Origin: Streptomyces sp. MNU76
GTDB taxonomy: Bacteria; Actinomycetota; Actinomycetes; Streptomycetales; Streptomycetaceae
Direction of reading: 5' to 3'
Assembly: GCF_020982545.1 (NCBI RefSeq)
Contig: NZ_JAJKLK010000022.1
Location: forward strand, 372,001-436,000
Length of the DNA stretch: 64,000 nucleotides
Both the position numbers and the translations under genes were made by a program. Of the stretch, positions 25,700 through 35,541 are shown piece by piece; positions within the stretch are counted from its first letter, which is position 1; each line of letters starts with the position of its first letter. The notes beneath the pieces were generated by a model. The model was not told where the DNA came from and did no database searches. It saw nothing but the letters and a program-made list of their open reading frames with translations.

Positions 25700-26974
25700 T
25701 CAGGGCCCCGCCCACAACCCGTCATCCGTCAGCCCCAGCAGCTCGATCGCGTTCCGGCGCACGATCCGGTCCACCACGTCCGGGGCCAGGTGGCCCATCT
25801 GCGCCTCGCCCACCTGGCGGGACTCGGGCCAGGTGGAGTCGGAGTGGGGGTAGTCGGTCTCGTAGAGGACGTTGCCGACGCCGATCGCGTCCAGGTTGCG
25901 CAGCCCGAACGCGTCGTCGAAGAAGCAGCCGTAGACGTGGTCGGCGAACAGTTCCGACGGTGGGCGGTGGACCTTGTCCGCGACGCCGCCCCAGCCCCGG
26001 TTCTCCTCCCAGACGACGTCCGCGCGCTCCAGGATGTACGGGATCCAGCCGATCTGCCCCTCGGCGTACATGACCTTGAGGTTGGGGAAGCGCTCGAACT
26101 TGCCGCTCATCAGCCAGTCGACCATCGAGAAGCAGCAGTTGGCGAAGGTGATCGTCGAGCCGACGGCCGGTGGCGCGTCCGCCGAGGTGGACGGCATCCG
26201 GCTGGACGAGCCTATGTGCATCGCCACGACCGTGCCGGTCTCGTCGCAGGCCGCGAGGAAGGGGTCCCAGTCGTCGGTGTGGACGGAGGGGAGGCCCAGG
26301 TGCGGGGGTATCTCGGAGAAGGCCACCGCCCGGACCCCGCGCGCCGCGTTCCTGCGGACCTCCGCCGCCGCCAGTTCCGCGTCCCAGAGCGGGATGAGGG
26401 TGAGCGGGATGAGCCGGCCCCGCGCCTCCGGGCCGCACCACTCCTCCACCATCCAGTCGTTGTACGCGCGGACGCCGAGCAGCCCGAGTTCGCGGTCCGC
26501 GGCCTCGGTGAAGGTCTGGCCGCAGAAGCGCGGGAAGGTCGGGAAGCAGAGGGCCGACTGGACGTGGTTGACGTCCATGTCGGCGAGGCGCTGTGAGACG
26601 TCGTACGAGCCGGGGCGCATCTGCTCGTAGGTGATGACCTCCAGTTTGATCTCGTCCCGGCTGTAGCCCACCGCCGTGTCCAGGCGGGTCAGCGGGCGGT
26701 GCAGGTCCTCGTAGACCCACCAGTCGCCGATGGGGCCGTCGTCGCCGGGGGCGCCCATCACGGGCTTGAACCGGCCGCCGAGGAACGTCATCTCCTTCAG
26801 CGGCGCGCGGACCACCCGGGGGCCCGTGTCCAGGTACTTCTTGGGGAGCCGGTCCTGCCAGACGTTCGGGGGCTCCACCGTGTGGTCGTCGACGGAGATG
26901 ATCTTCGGGAAGGGGGCGGGAGTGGGGCTGTCGGCATCCATGGCGCTCGTCTCCAAGGTGTCCATGTCCGTCAC
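25700..26974 (-). CDS. PF04909 amidohydrolase, paralogue of the 62034 gene
   Basis: 424 residues from GTG 26974. Key segments are IISVDDHTVEPPNVWQDRLP, YDVSQRLADMDVNHVQSALC, FPTFPRFCGQTFTEAADREL, AYNDWMVEEWCGPEARGRLI, VAMHIGSSSRMP and VLYETDYPHSDSTWPESRQV, the last with the metal Asp. This is the actinobacterial branch of the amidohydrolase-2 family found with acyl-CoA dehydrogenases. It may be a hydrolase or decarboxylase; the substrate is unknown. The second copy at 62034-63284 matches along its whole length. A perfect operator lies 13 bp upstream. Confidence 0.85.
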   Translation of the reverse strand: MTDMDTLETSAMDADSPTPAPFPKIISVDDHTVEPPNVWQDRLPKKYLDTGPRVVRAPLKEMTFLGGRFKPVMGAPGDDGPIGDWWVYEDLHRPLTRLDTAVGYSRDEIKLEVITYEQMRPGSYDVSQRLADMDVNHVQSALCFPTFPRFCGQTFTEAADRELGLLGVRAYNDWMVEEWCGPEARGRLIPLTLIPLWDAELAAAEVRRNAARGVRAVAFSEIPPHLGLPSVHTDDWDPFLAACDETGTVVAMHIGSSSRMPSTSADAPPAVGSTITFANCCFSMVDWLMSGKFERFPNLKVMYAEGQIGWIPYILERADVVWEENRGWGGVADKVHRPPSELFADHVYGCFFDDAFGLRNLDAIGVGNVLYETDYPHSDSTWPESRQVGEAQMGHLAPDVVDRIVRRNAIELLGLTDDGLWAGP

Positions 26975-26986
26975 GGTAGCGCCGAT

Positions 26987-27001
26987 CTGACGGTCCGTCA
27001 G
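26987..27001. promoter_or_regulatory. Operator upstream of the 26974 amidohydrolase
   Basis: CTGACGGTCCGTCAG, a perfect palindrome around one central base and identical to 52711-52725. It is close enough to GTG 26974 to overlap the promoter or transcription start. Confidence 0.8.
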
Positions 27002-27145
27002 TAATACCGTCGGTCACGCGGTTCCGGCGGGACCGGGTGCGGGAATCGGGACGCTCGGGTCCGAGAGGAGGAGAGACTGTGCAGACCTGGTGACATCCCG
27101 CGCGGCTGCCTGTGATCGACCTCTCGCACGGCTGACGGATCCGCC

Positions 27146-30100
27146 ATGAACAAGGCAAACTGGCCTGGTTGTCAGGTAGGCCTGAGGGGGCTGTCGATGG
27201 GCGGTGGACCGAGAGTGCCGGAGGTCGGTGGACCGAGAGTGCCGGAGGTCGGCGGGCCGCGAGTGCCGGAGCAAAGGACCGCTGAGGGCGCCGAGACCGC
27301 GAAGCCGGCCACCGAGGACCCGGCCGAGCTGCGCTTCAGCGTGCTCGGGCCCGTGCGGGCCTGGCGCGGCGCCGAACCCCTCGCCACCGGTTCGCCCCAG
27401 CAACGCGCCCTGCTCGCCGCCCTGTTGCTCCGCGAGGGCCGTACCGCCACCGCGAGCGAGCTGATCGACGCACTGTGGGGCGACGAGCCGCCGTCCCAGG
27501 CGCTGGCCGCCGTACGGACGTACGCCTCCCGGCTGCGCAAGGTGCTCTCCCCCGGCGTCCTGGTCAGCGAGTCCGGTGGCTACGCGGTCCGCGCGCTGCC
27601 CACCGGCGCCCTGGACCTCGCCGTCGCCCAGGAACTGGCGACCGACGCGGAGAAGGCCAAGAACTCCGGGGACCTGTGCCACGCCCGCCGTCTGCTGAAC
27701 GAGGCGCTCGGGCTGTGGGACGGCGAGGTCCTGGCGAACGTTCCGGGCCCGTACGCGGAGACCCAGCGGGCCCGGCTCGACGAATGGCGGCTCCAACTGG
27801 TCGAGTCCCGACTGGACATGGACCTGGAGCAGGGCTGCCACGCGGAGGCGGTCTCCGAGCTGACCGCCCTCACCGCCGCGCACCCGTTGCGGGAGCGACT
27901 GCGCGAACTGCTGATGCTGGCGCTGTACCGCAGCGGACGCCAGGCGGAGGCCCTCGCCGTGTACGCGGACACCCGCCGTCTGCTCGCGGACGAACTCGGC
28001 GTGGACCCGCGCCCCGGCCTGCGGGAGTTGCAGCAGCGCATCCTGCGAGCGGACCCCGGCCTCGCGGCCCCCTCCGCGACACCGGTCCCCGAGCCCGCCG
28101 CGACCCCGGTCCGCCCGCCCAACTCCCGGCCACGGTCCCGGACTTCACCGGCCGGGCCGGTCTCGTCGACGACCTGAGCGCGGTCCTGGCGGCGGCCTCC
28201 GGCGCCCAGGGCCAGGTGATGGCCGTGTCCGCGCTGGCCGGCATCGGCGGCGTCGGCAAGACGACCCTCGCGGTGCACGTGGCCCACCAGGCCAGATCGG
28301 CCTTTCCGGACGGCCAGTTGTACGTCGACCTCCAGGGCGCAGGCGCCCGCCCCGCCGAGCCGGAGACGGTCCTCGGCTCCTTCCTGCGCGCCCTCGGCAC
28401 GGCCGACTCGGCGATCCCCGACTCCCTGGCGGAGCGGGCCGCGCTGTACCGGTCGGTCCTCGACGGCCGCCGGGTGCTGGTCCTGCTCGACAACGCGCGC
28501 GACGCCGCGCAGGTACGGCCCCTGCTGCCGGGGACGGCCGGCTGCGCGGCCCTCGTGACCGCGCGGGTGCGCATGGTGGACCTGGCCGGCGCCCATCTCG
28601 TCGACCTGGACGTGATGTCCCCCGACGAGGCGCTGCGGCTCTTCACGAAGATCGTCGGCGAGGAGCGCGTCGCGGCGGAGCGCACGGCCGCCCTCGACGT
28701 CGTCGCGGCCTGCGGCTTCCTCCCGCTCGCCATCCGCATCGCCGCGTCCCGGCTGGCGGCGCGCAGGACCTGGACCGTCTCCGTGCTCGCCGCGAAACTC
28801 GCCGACGAGCGCCGCCGCCTGGACGAACTCCAGGCCGGGGACCTCGCGGTGAAGGCCACCTTCGAGCTGGGCTACGGCCAGCTGGAGCCCGCCCAGGCCC
28901 GCGCGTTCCGGCTCCTCGGCCTCGCCGACGGCCCGGACATCTCGCTGGCGGCCGCGGCCGCCGTACTGGACCTGCCGCCGGAGGAGACCGAGGACCTCCT
29001 GGAGGTCCTCGTCGACACCTCCCTCCTGGAATCCGCAGCGCCCGGCCGCTACCGCTTCCACGATCTCGTGCGGCTCTACGCGCGTGCATGCGCGGAACGG
29101 GACGAACAGCCGCCGGGAGTGGGGGCACCTCCCACGCCTTTCGGGCAGTGGGGGAGGGAGTCGGCGATGTCGCGGCTGCTGGACTTCTATCTCGCCACGG
29201 CCTCCCAGGTCTACGCGATCGAACGCCCCGGCGACCGCCTCGTGGACCACCTGGAGCCCACCGTCTACCCGGGCCTGCGCTTCACCGAGGGGTCCGCCGC
29301 GCTGGACTGGCTGTACACCGAGGCGTCCTGCCTCCTGGCCTGCGTACGCCAGTCCGCCGGCACGGACCGGCTGCGCCGCGCGGTCGACCTGCTGTGGGCC
29401 GCCAAGGACCTCACCGAGTCGGGCGCCAACTCCCACCAGTACGAGACGACGGCGCGCGCGATGTGCGACGCCGCGCGGACGGCGGGGGACGCGCGGGCGG
29501 AGGGGCGGGCGCGAATGATGCTGACCAACGTGCTGCTGGTGTCGGGGCGCATCCAGCAGGCCGAGGAGCAGGCCGGGCTCGCCATGGGACTGGCTGCCTC
29601 GGCCCGGGACGACCGGGCGATCAGCTGGGTGTCGAACGACCGGGGGATCATCTCCCTGCACCAGGGCCGGTACGCGGACGGGAAGACGTTTCTGGAGCAG
29701 GCCATCGAGGGCTACCGCACGGCGGGCAACCGCCCCGGTGTCGCGCTCAGCCTGTGCAACCTCTCCCGCGCCCACCTGGGCATGGGCAACATCACCAAGG
29801 CGGTCGAGATCGCCGAGCAGGGTCTCGCGGCCCAGCTGGAGATCGGCCGGACGATGCGCCTGGCCAACGGCCACTTCACCCTGGGGATCGCGCTGACCCG
29901 GGCGGGGCGGCACGCCGAGGCGCTCAACCAGTTCTCCGACGCCCTCGGCATCTTCATCGACCACCGGCAGCGGCTCTGGGAGGGCGTGACCAACTTCCGC
30001 ATCGCCGAGGCCCATCTGGCCGCGCTGCGCCCCGCACAGGCGGCCCGGTACGCCGAACAGGCCCTCGCCCTGGGAGTCATCGGCGGTGACCGCATGCGCG

Positions 30101-30261
30101 GCAACGTGCTGACCCTCCTGGGCCGCGCGCTCTTCACCCTGGGTCAGGCCGACCGTGCCAAGGCCTGCTGGCACGACGCACTGGAGCTGTACGAACAGAC
30201 CGGCGGCGCGATCGAGGCGGACGAGGTCCGCACGCTCCTCGCGACCCCCCGGGCGGCGTGA
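27146..30261 (+). CDS. SARP-family regulator, AfsR-like (BTAD, NB-ARC, TPR), frameshifted
   Basis: Domains in order: winged helix (ELRFSVLGPVRAWRGAEPLA), BTAD (GALDLAVAQELATDAEKAKN to DELGVDPRPGLRELQQRI), NB-ARC ATPase with Walker A GIGGVGKTTLAV and Walker B VLVLLDNARDAAQV, then TPRs (AISWVSNDRGIISLHQGRYA, GVALSLCNLSRAHLGMGNIT). One base is missing at the C4 run 28104-28107; a fifth C gives ATPGPPAQLPATVPDFTGR and joins both halves into about 1,030 residues. ATG 27197 is an alternative start. Such proteins activate secondary metabolism. A small repeat-peptide gene follows after a hairpin. Confidence 0.85.
27203..27274 (+). repeat. Three 24-bp tandem repeats at the SARP N-terminus
   Basis: Copies at 27203-27226, 27227-27250 and 27251-27274. 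The first two are identical (GGTGGACCGAGAGTGCCGGA...), the third diverged. They encode GGPRVPEV three times in a disordered N-terminus. Confidence 0.85.
29119..29155 (+). repeat. Palindromic repeat inserted in frame in the SARP gene
   Basis: GTGGGGGCACCTCCCACGCC with TTTCGGGCAGTGGGGGAGG. It is related to the GGGGGCACCTCCCGCTCGAG element at 39663-39705. It adds the residues VGAPPTPFGQWGRE between the NB-ARC and TPR regions without breaking the frame. Confidence 0.6.
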
Positions 30262-30390
30262 GCGGCGCGGGCCGACGTGGGCGTTCAGCATTCGTTTATC
30301 GCGGTCCGGCACTGTCGTACCCGTCACACCGTCGCGTCGGGGGGCAGGCGGTCTGACCTGGGGCTCAACCGCTAAGGTGCGGCTCCGAAC

Positions 30391-30430
30391 GGCCCGTCCG
30401 GCAGCCCTCGGGGGAGCTACCGGACGGGCC
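30391..30430 (+). terminator. Strong hairpin between SARP gene and repeat-peptide gene
   Basis: A perfect 11-bp stem, GGCCCGTCCGG / CCGGACGGGCC, with an 18-base loop, followed by TTGCT. It is 130 bp after the SARP stop and 36 bp before the small gene, so it may terminate the former or attenuate the latter. Confidence 0.6.
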
Positions 30431-30465
30431 TTGCTGACTCGCCATCACAGCGGAGGAACCACGAC

Positions 30466-30710
30466 ATGAGCGACAAGAAGACGGCCCCGGAGGCCACGCC
30501 CCAGGACAACGCGATGCCCACGCCGCCGGCCAAGGGCAAGACCGGCACCACGCCCCAGGACAACGCCATGCCCACGCCGCCGGCGGAGAACGAGGGCATC
30601 ACGACGCTCGACAACGCGATGCCCGGCGGTCCCGCCAAGGCCGGGGACATCCGCACGCTGGACAACGCGATGCCCGCCCGCCCGCCCTCGACCTCGACGG
30701 CGGCAAGTAG
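30466..30710 (+). CDS. Small protein with four DNAMP repeats (annotated elsewhere as sigma-like protein)
   Basis: ATG 30466 has GGAGGAA 8 bp upstream. The protein starts MSDKKTAPEATPQDNAMPTP and repeats the unit TPQDNAMPTPP / TTLDNAMPGGP / RTLDNAMPARP. As read, the frame continues to 30948 into the opposing ligase gene. Adding one C in the CCCGCCCGCCC run near 30680 gives an end ALDLDGGK with TAG at 30708-30710 and about 81 residues, which I prefer. I recall similar short repeat proteins labelled sigma-like in Streptomyces, with no known function. Repeats and small size resemble a multi-core RiPP precursor, but no modifying enzyme is adjacent. Confidence 0.65.
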
Positions 30711-30830
30711 GTACACCGGACTTCCGTATCCACGGGGATCGGCCGCGGTGGCGCGGAGGGGAGCCACCGCGGCCGAGGTGTGTCCGGGGCCGGCTCTGAA
30801 GCGTGTTGCAGAAGGTTGTGTCCGGGCAGG

Positions 30831-32530
30831 TCAGGGCTGCTCTGGGAGCGCCGTCAGCCCGCCTTCCCCGCAACTCCCCTTCACCACCTTCCCGCTCGCG
30901 TTCCGCGGCAGCTCCCCCACGAAGTCCACCGTTCTCGGCACCTTGTAGTTGGCCATCTCCCGGCGGGACCAGGCGATGAGGTCGTCGGCGGTCACCAGGG
31001 AGCCCGGGCGGCGGACGACGAACGCCTTGCCGACCTCGCCGAGGCGGGCGTCGGGGACGCCGACGACCGCCACGTCCGCGACGTCCGGGTGGAGGCCGAG
31101 GAGTTGCTCGATCTCGGCGGGATACGCGTTGAAGCCGCCGACGATGAACATGTCCTTGACCCGGTCGGTGATCCGGAGGTTGCCGTCCTCGTCCAGGACG
31201 CCGATGTCACCGGTGCGCAGCCAGCCGTCGGCGGTGACCGCGCGTGCGGTCTCGGCGGGATCCTCGAAGTAGCCGCGCATGACGTTGAAGCCGCGCACGA
31301 GGACCTCTCCGGGGGAACCGGGCGGCAGCGGGGAGCCCAGCGGATCGACGACGCGCACCTCCGCCCCCGGGACCGCCCGCCCGGACGTCGACGCGATCAC
31401 CGACGGCTCGTCGCCGTGCCGGCACATCGTGACGATGCCGGACGCCTCGGACAGGCCGTACGCCGTCAGCACGGTGTCCACGCGCAGTTCGGTCCGCAGC
31501 CGTTCGACGAGCCGGAGGGGCACCACCGCCGCGCCCGTCACCACCAGACGCAGGGCGCTCAGGTCGTAGTCGTCGCGGGCGGGGTGGTCCAGCAGGGACT
31601 GGTGGAGGGTCGGCGGACCGGGCAGGACCGAGACGCGCTCGGCCGCCACGTTGGCCATCGCCGTCTCCACGTTGAAGACCGGCTGGGGGATCATCGTGGC
31701 GCCCCGCATGAGGCAGGCGATCACCCCGGCCTTGTAGCCGAAGGTGTGGAAGAACGGGTTCACGATGAGATAGCGGTCGCCCTGCCGGAGCCCGGCCAGC
31801 TCACTCCACACCTCGTACGCCCGCAGGGTCTGCGCGTGGGTGATCACCGCGCCCTTGGGGCGGCCGGTCGTCCCGGACGTGAAGATGATGTCGGAGGGGG
31901 ACTCCCCCGTCAGGCCGTCCGACCGCGCCCGTACCTCCGCCGCGCCCACCCCGTCGCCGCTCGCGAGGAAGTCCTTCCAGGTGCGGAAGTCGGCGGGGGC
32001 GTCGTCCGAGAGCACCACCACCTGTTCCAGGTGCGGGAGTCCGGGCAGGGGCCCCGGCCGCTCGCACACGCTCCCGGCGCCCGACGCCCGCAGCCGCCCC
32101 CGCCCGCGCCCGCCGCGCGCCGGAGCGAGGCCACGTACGAGGTGCCGAGGAACGTGCCGGTGACGAACAGCAGTTTCGCCCGGCTGCGCGCCAGCACGTC
32201 CGCTGCCTCGCCGCCCTTGAAGCGGGTGTTCAGTGGGACGAGGACCGCGCCCGCCGAGACCGCGCCGAGCGCGGAGACGATCCAGTCCAGGGAGTTCGGC
32301 GCCCAGAGGGCGACCCGGTCGCCGGCGCGCACGCCGTTCGCGACGCACGCGGCCGCCGCGCGCTCCACCCGGGCGCCCAGCTCCGCGTACGACACCCGCG
32401 TACGCCCGTCGACGACGGCCTCGACCCCGGCGAACCGCCGGGCCGCCGCGCGGACCAGCCCCGGAACGGTCCCCCATTCCAGATCACCGCGCCACGCCTC
32501 ACCGCGCCGTGCCTCCATGTCACCGCTCAC
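30831..32530 (-). CDS. AMP-forming acyl-CoA ligase (single frameshift)
   Basis: The N-terminal frame from 32530 reads RRFAGVEAVVDGRTRVSYAE, VALWAPNSLDWIVSALGAVS and GTSYVASLRRAAG. One base is missing at the C5 run 32097-32101; a sixth C restores LRASGAGSVCERPGPLPGLP and the rest. The adenylation motif is DIIFTSGTTGRPKGAVITHA, then YGLSEASG, DGWLRTGDIGVLDEDGNLRI and the catalytic Lys in PRNASGKVVKG. It should activate a carboxylic acid substrate as its CoA thioester. It is divergent from the thiolase-DUF35-hydratase operon, with two operators between. Confidence 0.85.
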
Positions 32531-32558
32531 CGCAGGCCTCCGTACCGCGAACCGGTAG

Positions 32559-32573
32559 CTGACTACCCGTCAG
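32559..32573. promoter_or_regulatory. Operator, CoA-ligase side
   Basis: CTGACTACCCGTCAG with perfect half-sites, 29 bp upstream of the ligase start. Confidence 0.75.
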
Positions 32574-32585
32574 ATTAGCTGTACC

Positions 32586-32600
32586 CTGACGGACTGTCAG
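32586..32600. promoter_or_regulatory. Operator, thiolase side
   Basis: CTGACGGACTGTCAG with perfect half-sites, 27 bp from its neighbour and 46 bp before ATG 32646. The pair could control both divergent promoters. Confidence 0.75.
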
Positions 32601-32645
32601 CAGCCCGAATCCCCAGCGCCAGAGCCTGTGCGGAGGTGTGCGCCC

Positions 32646-33794
32646 ATGGCCGTGCTCAAGGACGCGACGGCGATCGTCGGCATCGGCCAGACCCCCTTCG
32701 CCAAACAACTCCCGGAAACAGAGAGGGCGTTGGCGTGCCGGGCGATCCTCGCCGCGCTCGACGACGCGGGGATCGCCCCGGACGAGGTCGACGCGCTCGC
32801 CTCGTACACCATGGAGGAGACGGACGAGGTCGAGGTGGCGAAGGCGCTGGGCCTCGGCGACCTCACCTTCTTCAGCAAGGTCGGCTACGGCGGCGGCGGT
32901 TCGTGCGCCACGGTCGCGCACCTCGCCGCCGCGATCGCCACCGGCCAGGCCACGGTCGGCGTCGCCTGGCGCTCCCGCAAACGCGGCTCCGGCCCCCGCC
33001 CGTGGAAGAACACCACGGTCCAACTGCCCACCCCGGCCCAGTGGACCCGTCCCTACGGCCTGCTGCGCCCCGCCGACGAGATAGCCATGCTGGCCCGCCG
33101 CCACATGCACGAGTACGGCACCACGCGCGACCACCTCTTCAACGTCGCCCTCGCCTGCCGCAACCGCGCCAACCAGAACCCTGCCGCGATCATGTACGAG
33201 CGCCCGCTGACGCGCGAGATGTACATGAACTCCCGCTGGATCAGCGAACCCCTGTGCCTCTTCGACAACTGCCTGGAGACGGACGGCGCGCTGGCCTGCG
33301 TGGTGGTCTCCGCCGAGCGCGCCCGCGACTGCCGTCGTACCCCCGTCTACGTCCACTCCGCCGCCCAGGGCCTGCCCGCCCAGCACCACGGCATGGTCAA
33401 CTACTGGAACGACGACCCGCTGACCGGCCCCGCCTGGACCGCCGCCCGGCACCTCTGGAAGCACGCGGACCTCACCCCGGACGACATCGACGTCGCCCAG
33501 ATCTACGACGCGTTCACCGCCCTGATCCCCCTGTCGCTGGAGGGGTACGGCTTCTGCGCGCGCGGCGAGGGCGGCGCGTTCACCGAGGGCGGCGCCCTGG
33601 AGACGGGCGGCCGGCTCCCTGTCAACACCTCCGGGGGCGGTCTCAGCGAGGCCTATGTGCACGGCTTCAACCTGATCACCGAGGGCGTACGGCAGCTGCG
33701 CGGCACGAGCACCGCCCAGGTCCCGGACGCGGCGGCCTGTCTGGTGACGGCGGGCGAGGGGGTACCGACCTCGGCGCTTCTGCTCCGTAACTGA
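32646..33794 (+). CDS. Thiolase/Ltp-type aldolase-fold protein
   Basis: ATG 32646 has GGAGG 9 bp upstream. TAIVGIGQTPFAKQLPETER opens the thiolase fold. GYGGGGSCATVAHLAAAIAT contains a Cys at the usual nucleophile position. EYGTTRDHLFNVALACRNRA, AQIYDAFTALIPLSLEGYGF with CARGEGG, and VNTSGGGLSEAY complete the fold. The GFC-x-GEGG motif and an adjacent DUF35 gene are typical of the Ltp/SCP-x group that cleaves beta-keto or beta-hydroxy acyl-CoA side chains. It is the first gene of a three-gene operon with DUF35 and an enoyl-CoA hydratase. Confidence 0.85.
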   Translation: MAVLKDATAIVGIGQTPFAKQLPETERALACRAILAALDDAGIAPDEVDALASYTMEETDEVEVAKALGLGDLTFFSKVGYGGGGSCATVAHLAAAIATGQATVGVAWRSRKRGSGPRPWKNTTVQLPTPAQWTRPYGLLRPADEIAMLARRHMHEYGTTRDHLFNVALACRNRANQNPAAIMYERPLTREMYMNSRWISEPLCLFDNCLETDGALACVVVSAERARDCRRTPVYVHSAAQGLPAQHHGMVNYWNDDPLTGPAWTAARHLWKHADLTPDDIDVAQIYDAFTALIPLSLEGYGFCARGEGGAFTEGGALETGGRLPVNTSGGGLSEAYVHGFNLITEGVRQLRGTSTAQVPDAAACLVTAGEGVPTSALLLRN

Positions 33795-33821
33795 ACAAGC
33801 CATCGGCCGACGGGAGTTGTG

Positions 33822-34238
33822 ATGCTCACACCAGTGGTGGACGACGACGGCGCCCCTTTCTGGGAGTACGCCGCGCGGGGCGAACTACGCGTCCAGGCCT
33901 GCGCCGACTGCGGCGAGTTCCGCTTCCCGCCCCGCCCCTGCTGCCCGCACTGCCGCTCCTTCGCGACCGAGTGGCGCCGGGTCTCGGGCCGGGGCCGCAT
34001 CTGGTCGTACGTCCGCCCGCACCCGCCGCTGCTCCCCGACTACGCGGAGCAGGCCCCGTACCACGTCGTCCTGGTCGAACTGGCCGACGCCCCGCGCATC
34101 CGTCTCGTCGGCAACCTGGTGAGCGGGCCGGGCGCCCGCCTGGACTCCGTGCCGACCGAACGGATCCGGATCGGGGCCAGGGTGCAGGTGGTGTTCACCT
34201 CCACCGGCCTCCCCCAATGGGTACTGGAGCGGCCGTGA
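33822..34238 (+). CDS. Zinc-ribbon OB-fold protein (DUF35), partner of the thiolase-like enzyme
   Basis: 138 residues from ATG 33822 (GTG 33819 is an alternative). The rubredoxin-like zinc ribbon has two Cys pairs, QACADCGEF and PCCPHCRSF. The OB-fold DUF35 part follows (GRIWSYVRPHPPLLPDYAEQ, YHVVLVELADAPRIRLVGNL). In steroid degradation such proteins bind Ltp2-type aldolases or act with MaoC-like hydratases. Its position between a thiolase-like gene and a hydratase supports a complex. The stop overlaps the GTG of the hydratase. Confidence 0.9.
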   Translation: MLTPVVDDDGAPFWEYAARGELRVQACADCGEFRFPPRPCCPHCRSFATEWRRVSGRGRIWSYVRPHPPLLPDYAEQAPYHVVLVELADAPRIRLVGNLVSGPGARLDSVPTERIRIGARVQVVFTSTGLPQWVLERP

Positions 34239-35014
34239 CCCTGCGCACGACGACGGACAAGGCCACGGGCGTGGCCCTCCTGACCCTGGACCGCCCGGAC
34301 CGCCTGAACGCGATCGACCTGCCGATGGCGGAACAACTGGCCCTCTTCTGGCGGGAGTTGAGGTTCGACGACACGGTACGGGCGGTCGTCGTGACCGGCG
34401 CGGGCGAGCGCGCCTTCTGCACGGGCCTCGACCGGGACGCGGCGAGCGCCGTCCCGCAGCCGGACTCCCCCTACGCGGTCGAGGATCCCCTCCTCAGGAT
34501 CGGCCCGAAGTCCAACGACTGCTGGAAACCCCTGATCGCCGCCGTCAACGGCATGGCCTGCGGCGGTGCCTTCTACCTGCTGGGCGAGTCGGAGTTCCTC
34601 GTCGCCGACCCCTCCGCCACCTTCTTCGACCCCCACACCACCTACGGCATGGTCAGCGCCTTCGAGTCGATCCTGACGGCCCAGCGCATGCCGTACGGGG
34701 AGGCCGCGCGCATGGCCCTGCTGGGCACCGCCGAGCGGATGTCGGCCCGGCGCGCGCACGAGGTGGGGCTGGTGTCGGAGGTGACGGAGCCCGGCGGCGC
34801 GGTCGCGGCGGCCCTGCGGTGCGCGGAGATCGTCGCCGGGTATCCGCCGGCGGCCGTCGAGGGCACGGTCCGCGCCTGCTGGGCGGCACGGGAGGCGACG
34901 CGGGCGCACGCTCTGGCGTACGCCCCGCACCTGATCTCGCTGGGCAATCTCCCGGCCGACCGGCAGACCGAGCTGTTCGCCGGACGCCGACCGGACGGGT
35001 TCCAGGTGCGGTGA
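34235..35014 (+). CDS. Enoyl-CoA hydratase/isomerase family protein
   Basis: GTG 34235 overlaps the upstream stop (GTGA). 259 residues: VALLTLDRPDRLNAIDLPMA, AVVVTGAGERAFCTGLDRDA (first oxyanion region) and AAVNGMACGGAFYLLGESEF (second oxyanion loop). FFDPHTTYGMVSAFESILTA stands where the catalytic Glu pair is expected, and neither Glu is obvious, so it may be an isomerase or another crotonase-fold enzyme. Third gene of the operon. Confidence 0.85.
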   Translation: MTLRTTTDKATGVALLTLDRPDRLNAIDLPMAEQLALFWRELRFDDTVRAVVVTGAGERAFCTGLDRDAASAVPQPDSPYAVEDPLLRIGPKSNDCWKPLIAAVNGMACGGAFYLLGESEFLVADPSATFFDPHTTYGMVSAFESILTAQRMPYGEAARMALLGTAERMSARRAHEVGLVSEVTEPGGAVAAALRCAEIVAGYPPAAVEGTVRACWAAREATRAHALAYAPHLISLGNLPADRQTELFAGRRPDGFQVR

Positions 35015-35028
35015 GCCCCGGCGAGGGC

Positions 35029-35541
35029 TCAGAAGGAGGAGCGCTCCAGGTCGGTGAGCTTGCAGCTGCCGCCGCTCGCGCCGCCGTCGTCGACCGTGCC
35101 GGCCGGCGCCTTCACGTCGACGGTGGCGGACTCGCCCGCCGGCACCGAGGAGATGCGGTTGTCCTCGGCGGTGTACAGCACGGCGCCGCTCGCGTCCGTG
35201 AACTCGAGGTCGAACTCGTAGGAGTACTCGGTGCTGGAGCTGCTGTTGGTGGCGCGGACGCGGGCGACGAGGCCGTTGTCGTAGGTGCAGGTCTCGATCT
35301 TCAGGTCCCTCGCGGCGCCGCGCTGGGAGCTGGACGAGCCGCCCGTCCCCACGGTGGTGCTGCCACCCGAGGTGGACGTGGAGCCGCTGTCGGATCCGCC
35401 GCTGCTGCTGGAGCCACCGCTGGAGCTGGACGAGGAGGACGAGCCGCCCGAGCAGCTTCCACCGCCGGAGCCGCGGGCTCCGGTGAGGGCGAGGACGGTG
35501 ATTCCGAAGACGGCGACGGCACGGACGTGGCGGGACTTCAC
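35029..35541 (-). CDS. Secreted Ser/Gly-rich protein with FxLYD-like domain
   Basis: GTG 35541 has GGGGGTTG upstream. The signal peptide is KSRHVRAVAVFGITVLALTG, followed by a long Ser/Gly linker (SCSGGSSSSSSSSGGSSSSG). There is a Cys near the cleavage site but no good lipobox. The C-terminal about 90 residues (IETCTYDNGLVARVRATNSS, YSYEFDLEFTDASGAVLYTA, SVPAGESATVDVKA) match the beta-sandwich pattern of FxLYD-type extracellular domains, with a likely Cys-Cys bond. It is convergent with the hydratase gene. The function is unknown, probably cell-envelope associated. Confidence 0.7.
   Translation of the reverse strand: MKSRHVRAVAVFGITVLALTGARGSGGGSCSGGSSSSSSSSGGSSSSGGSDSGSTSTSGGSTTVGTGGSSSSQRGAARDLKIETCTYDNGLVARVRATNSSSSTEYSYEFDLEFTDASGAVLYTAEDNRISSVPAGESATVDVKAPAGTVDDGGASGGSCKLTDLERSSF

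Noticed and set aside
30711..30948. C-terminal extension of the DNAMP-repeat protein
   Set aside because: It would run 118 bp into the opposing CoA ligase. One-base repair of a C run gives a natural end at 30710.
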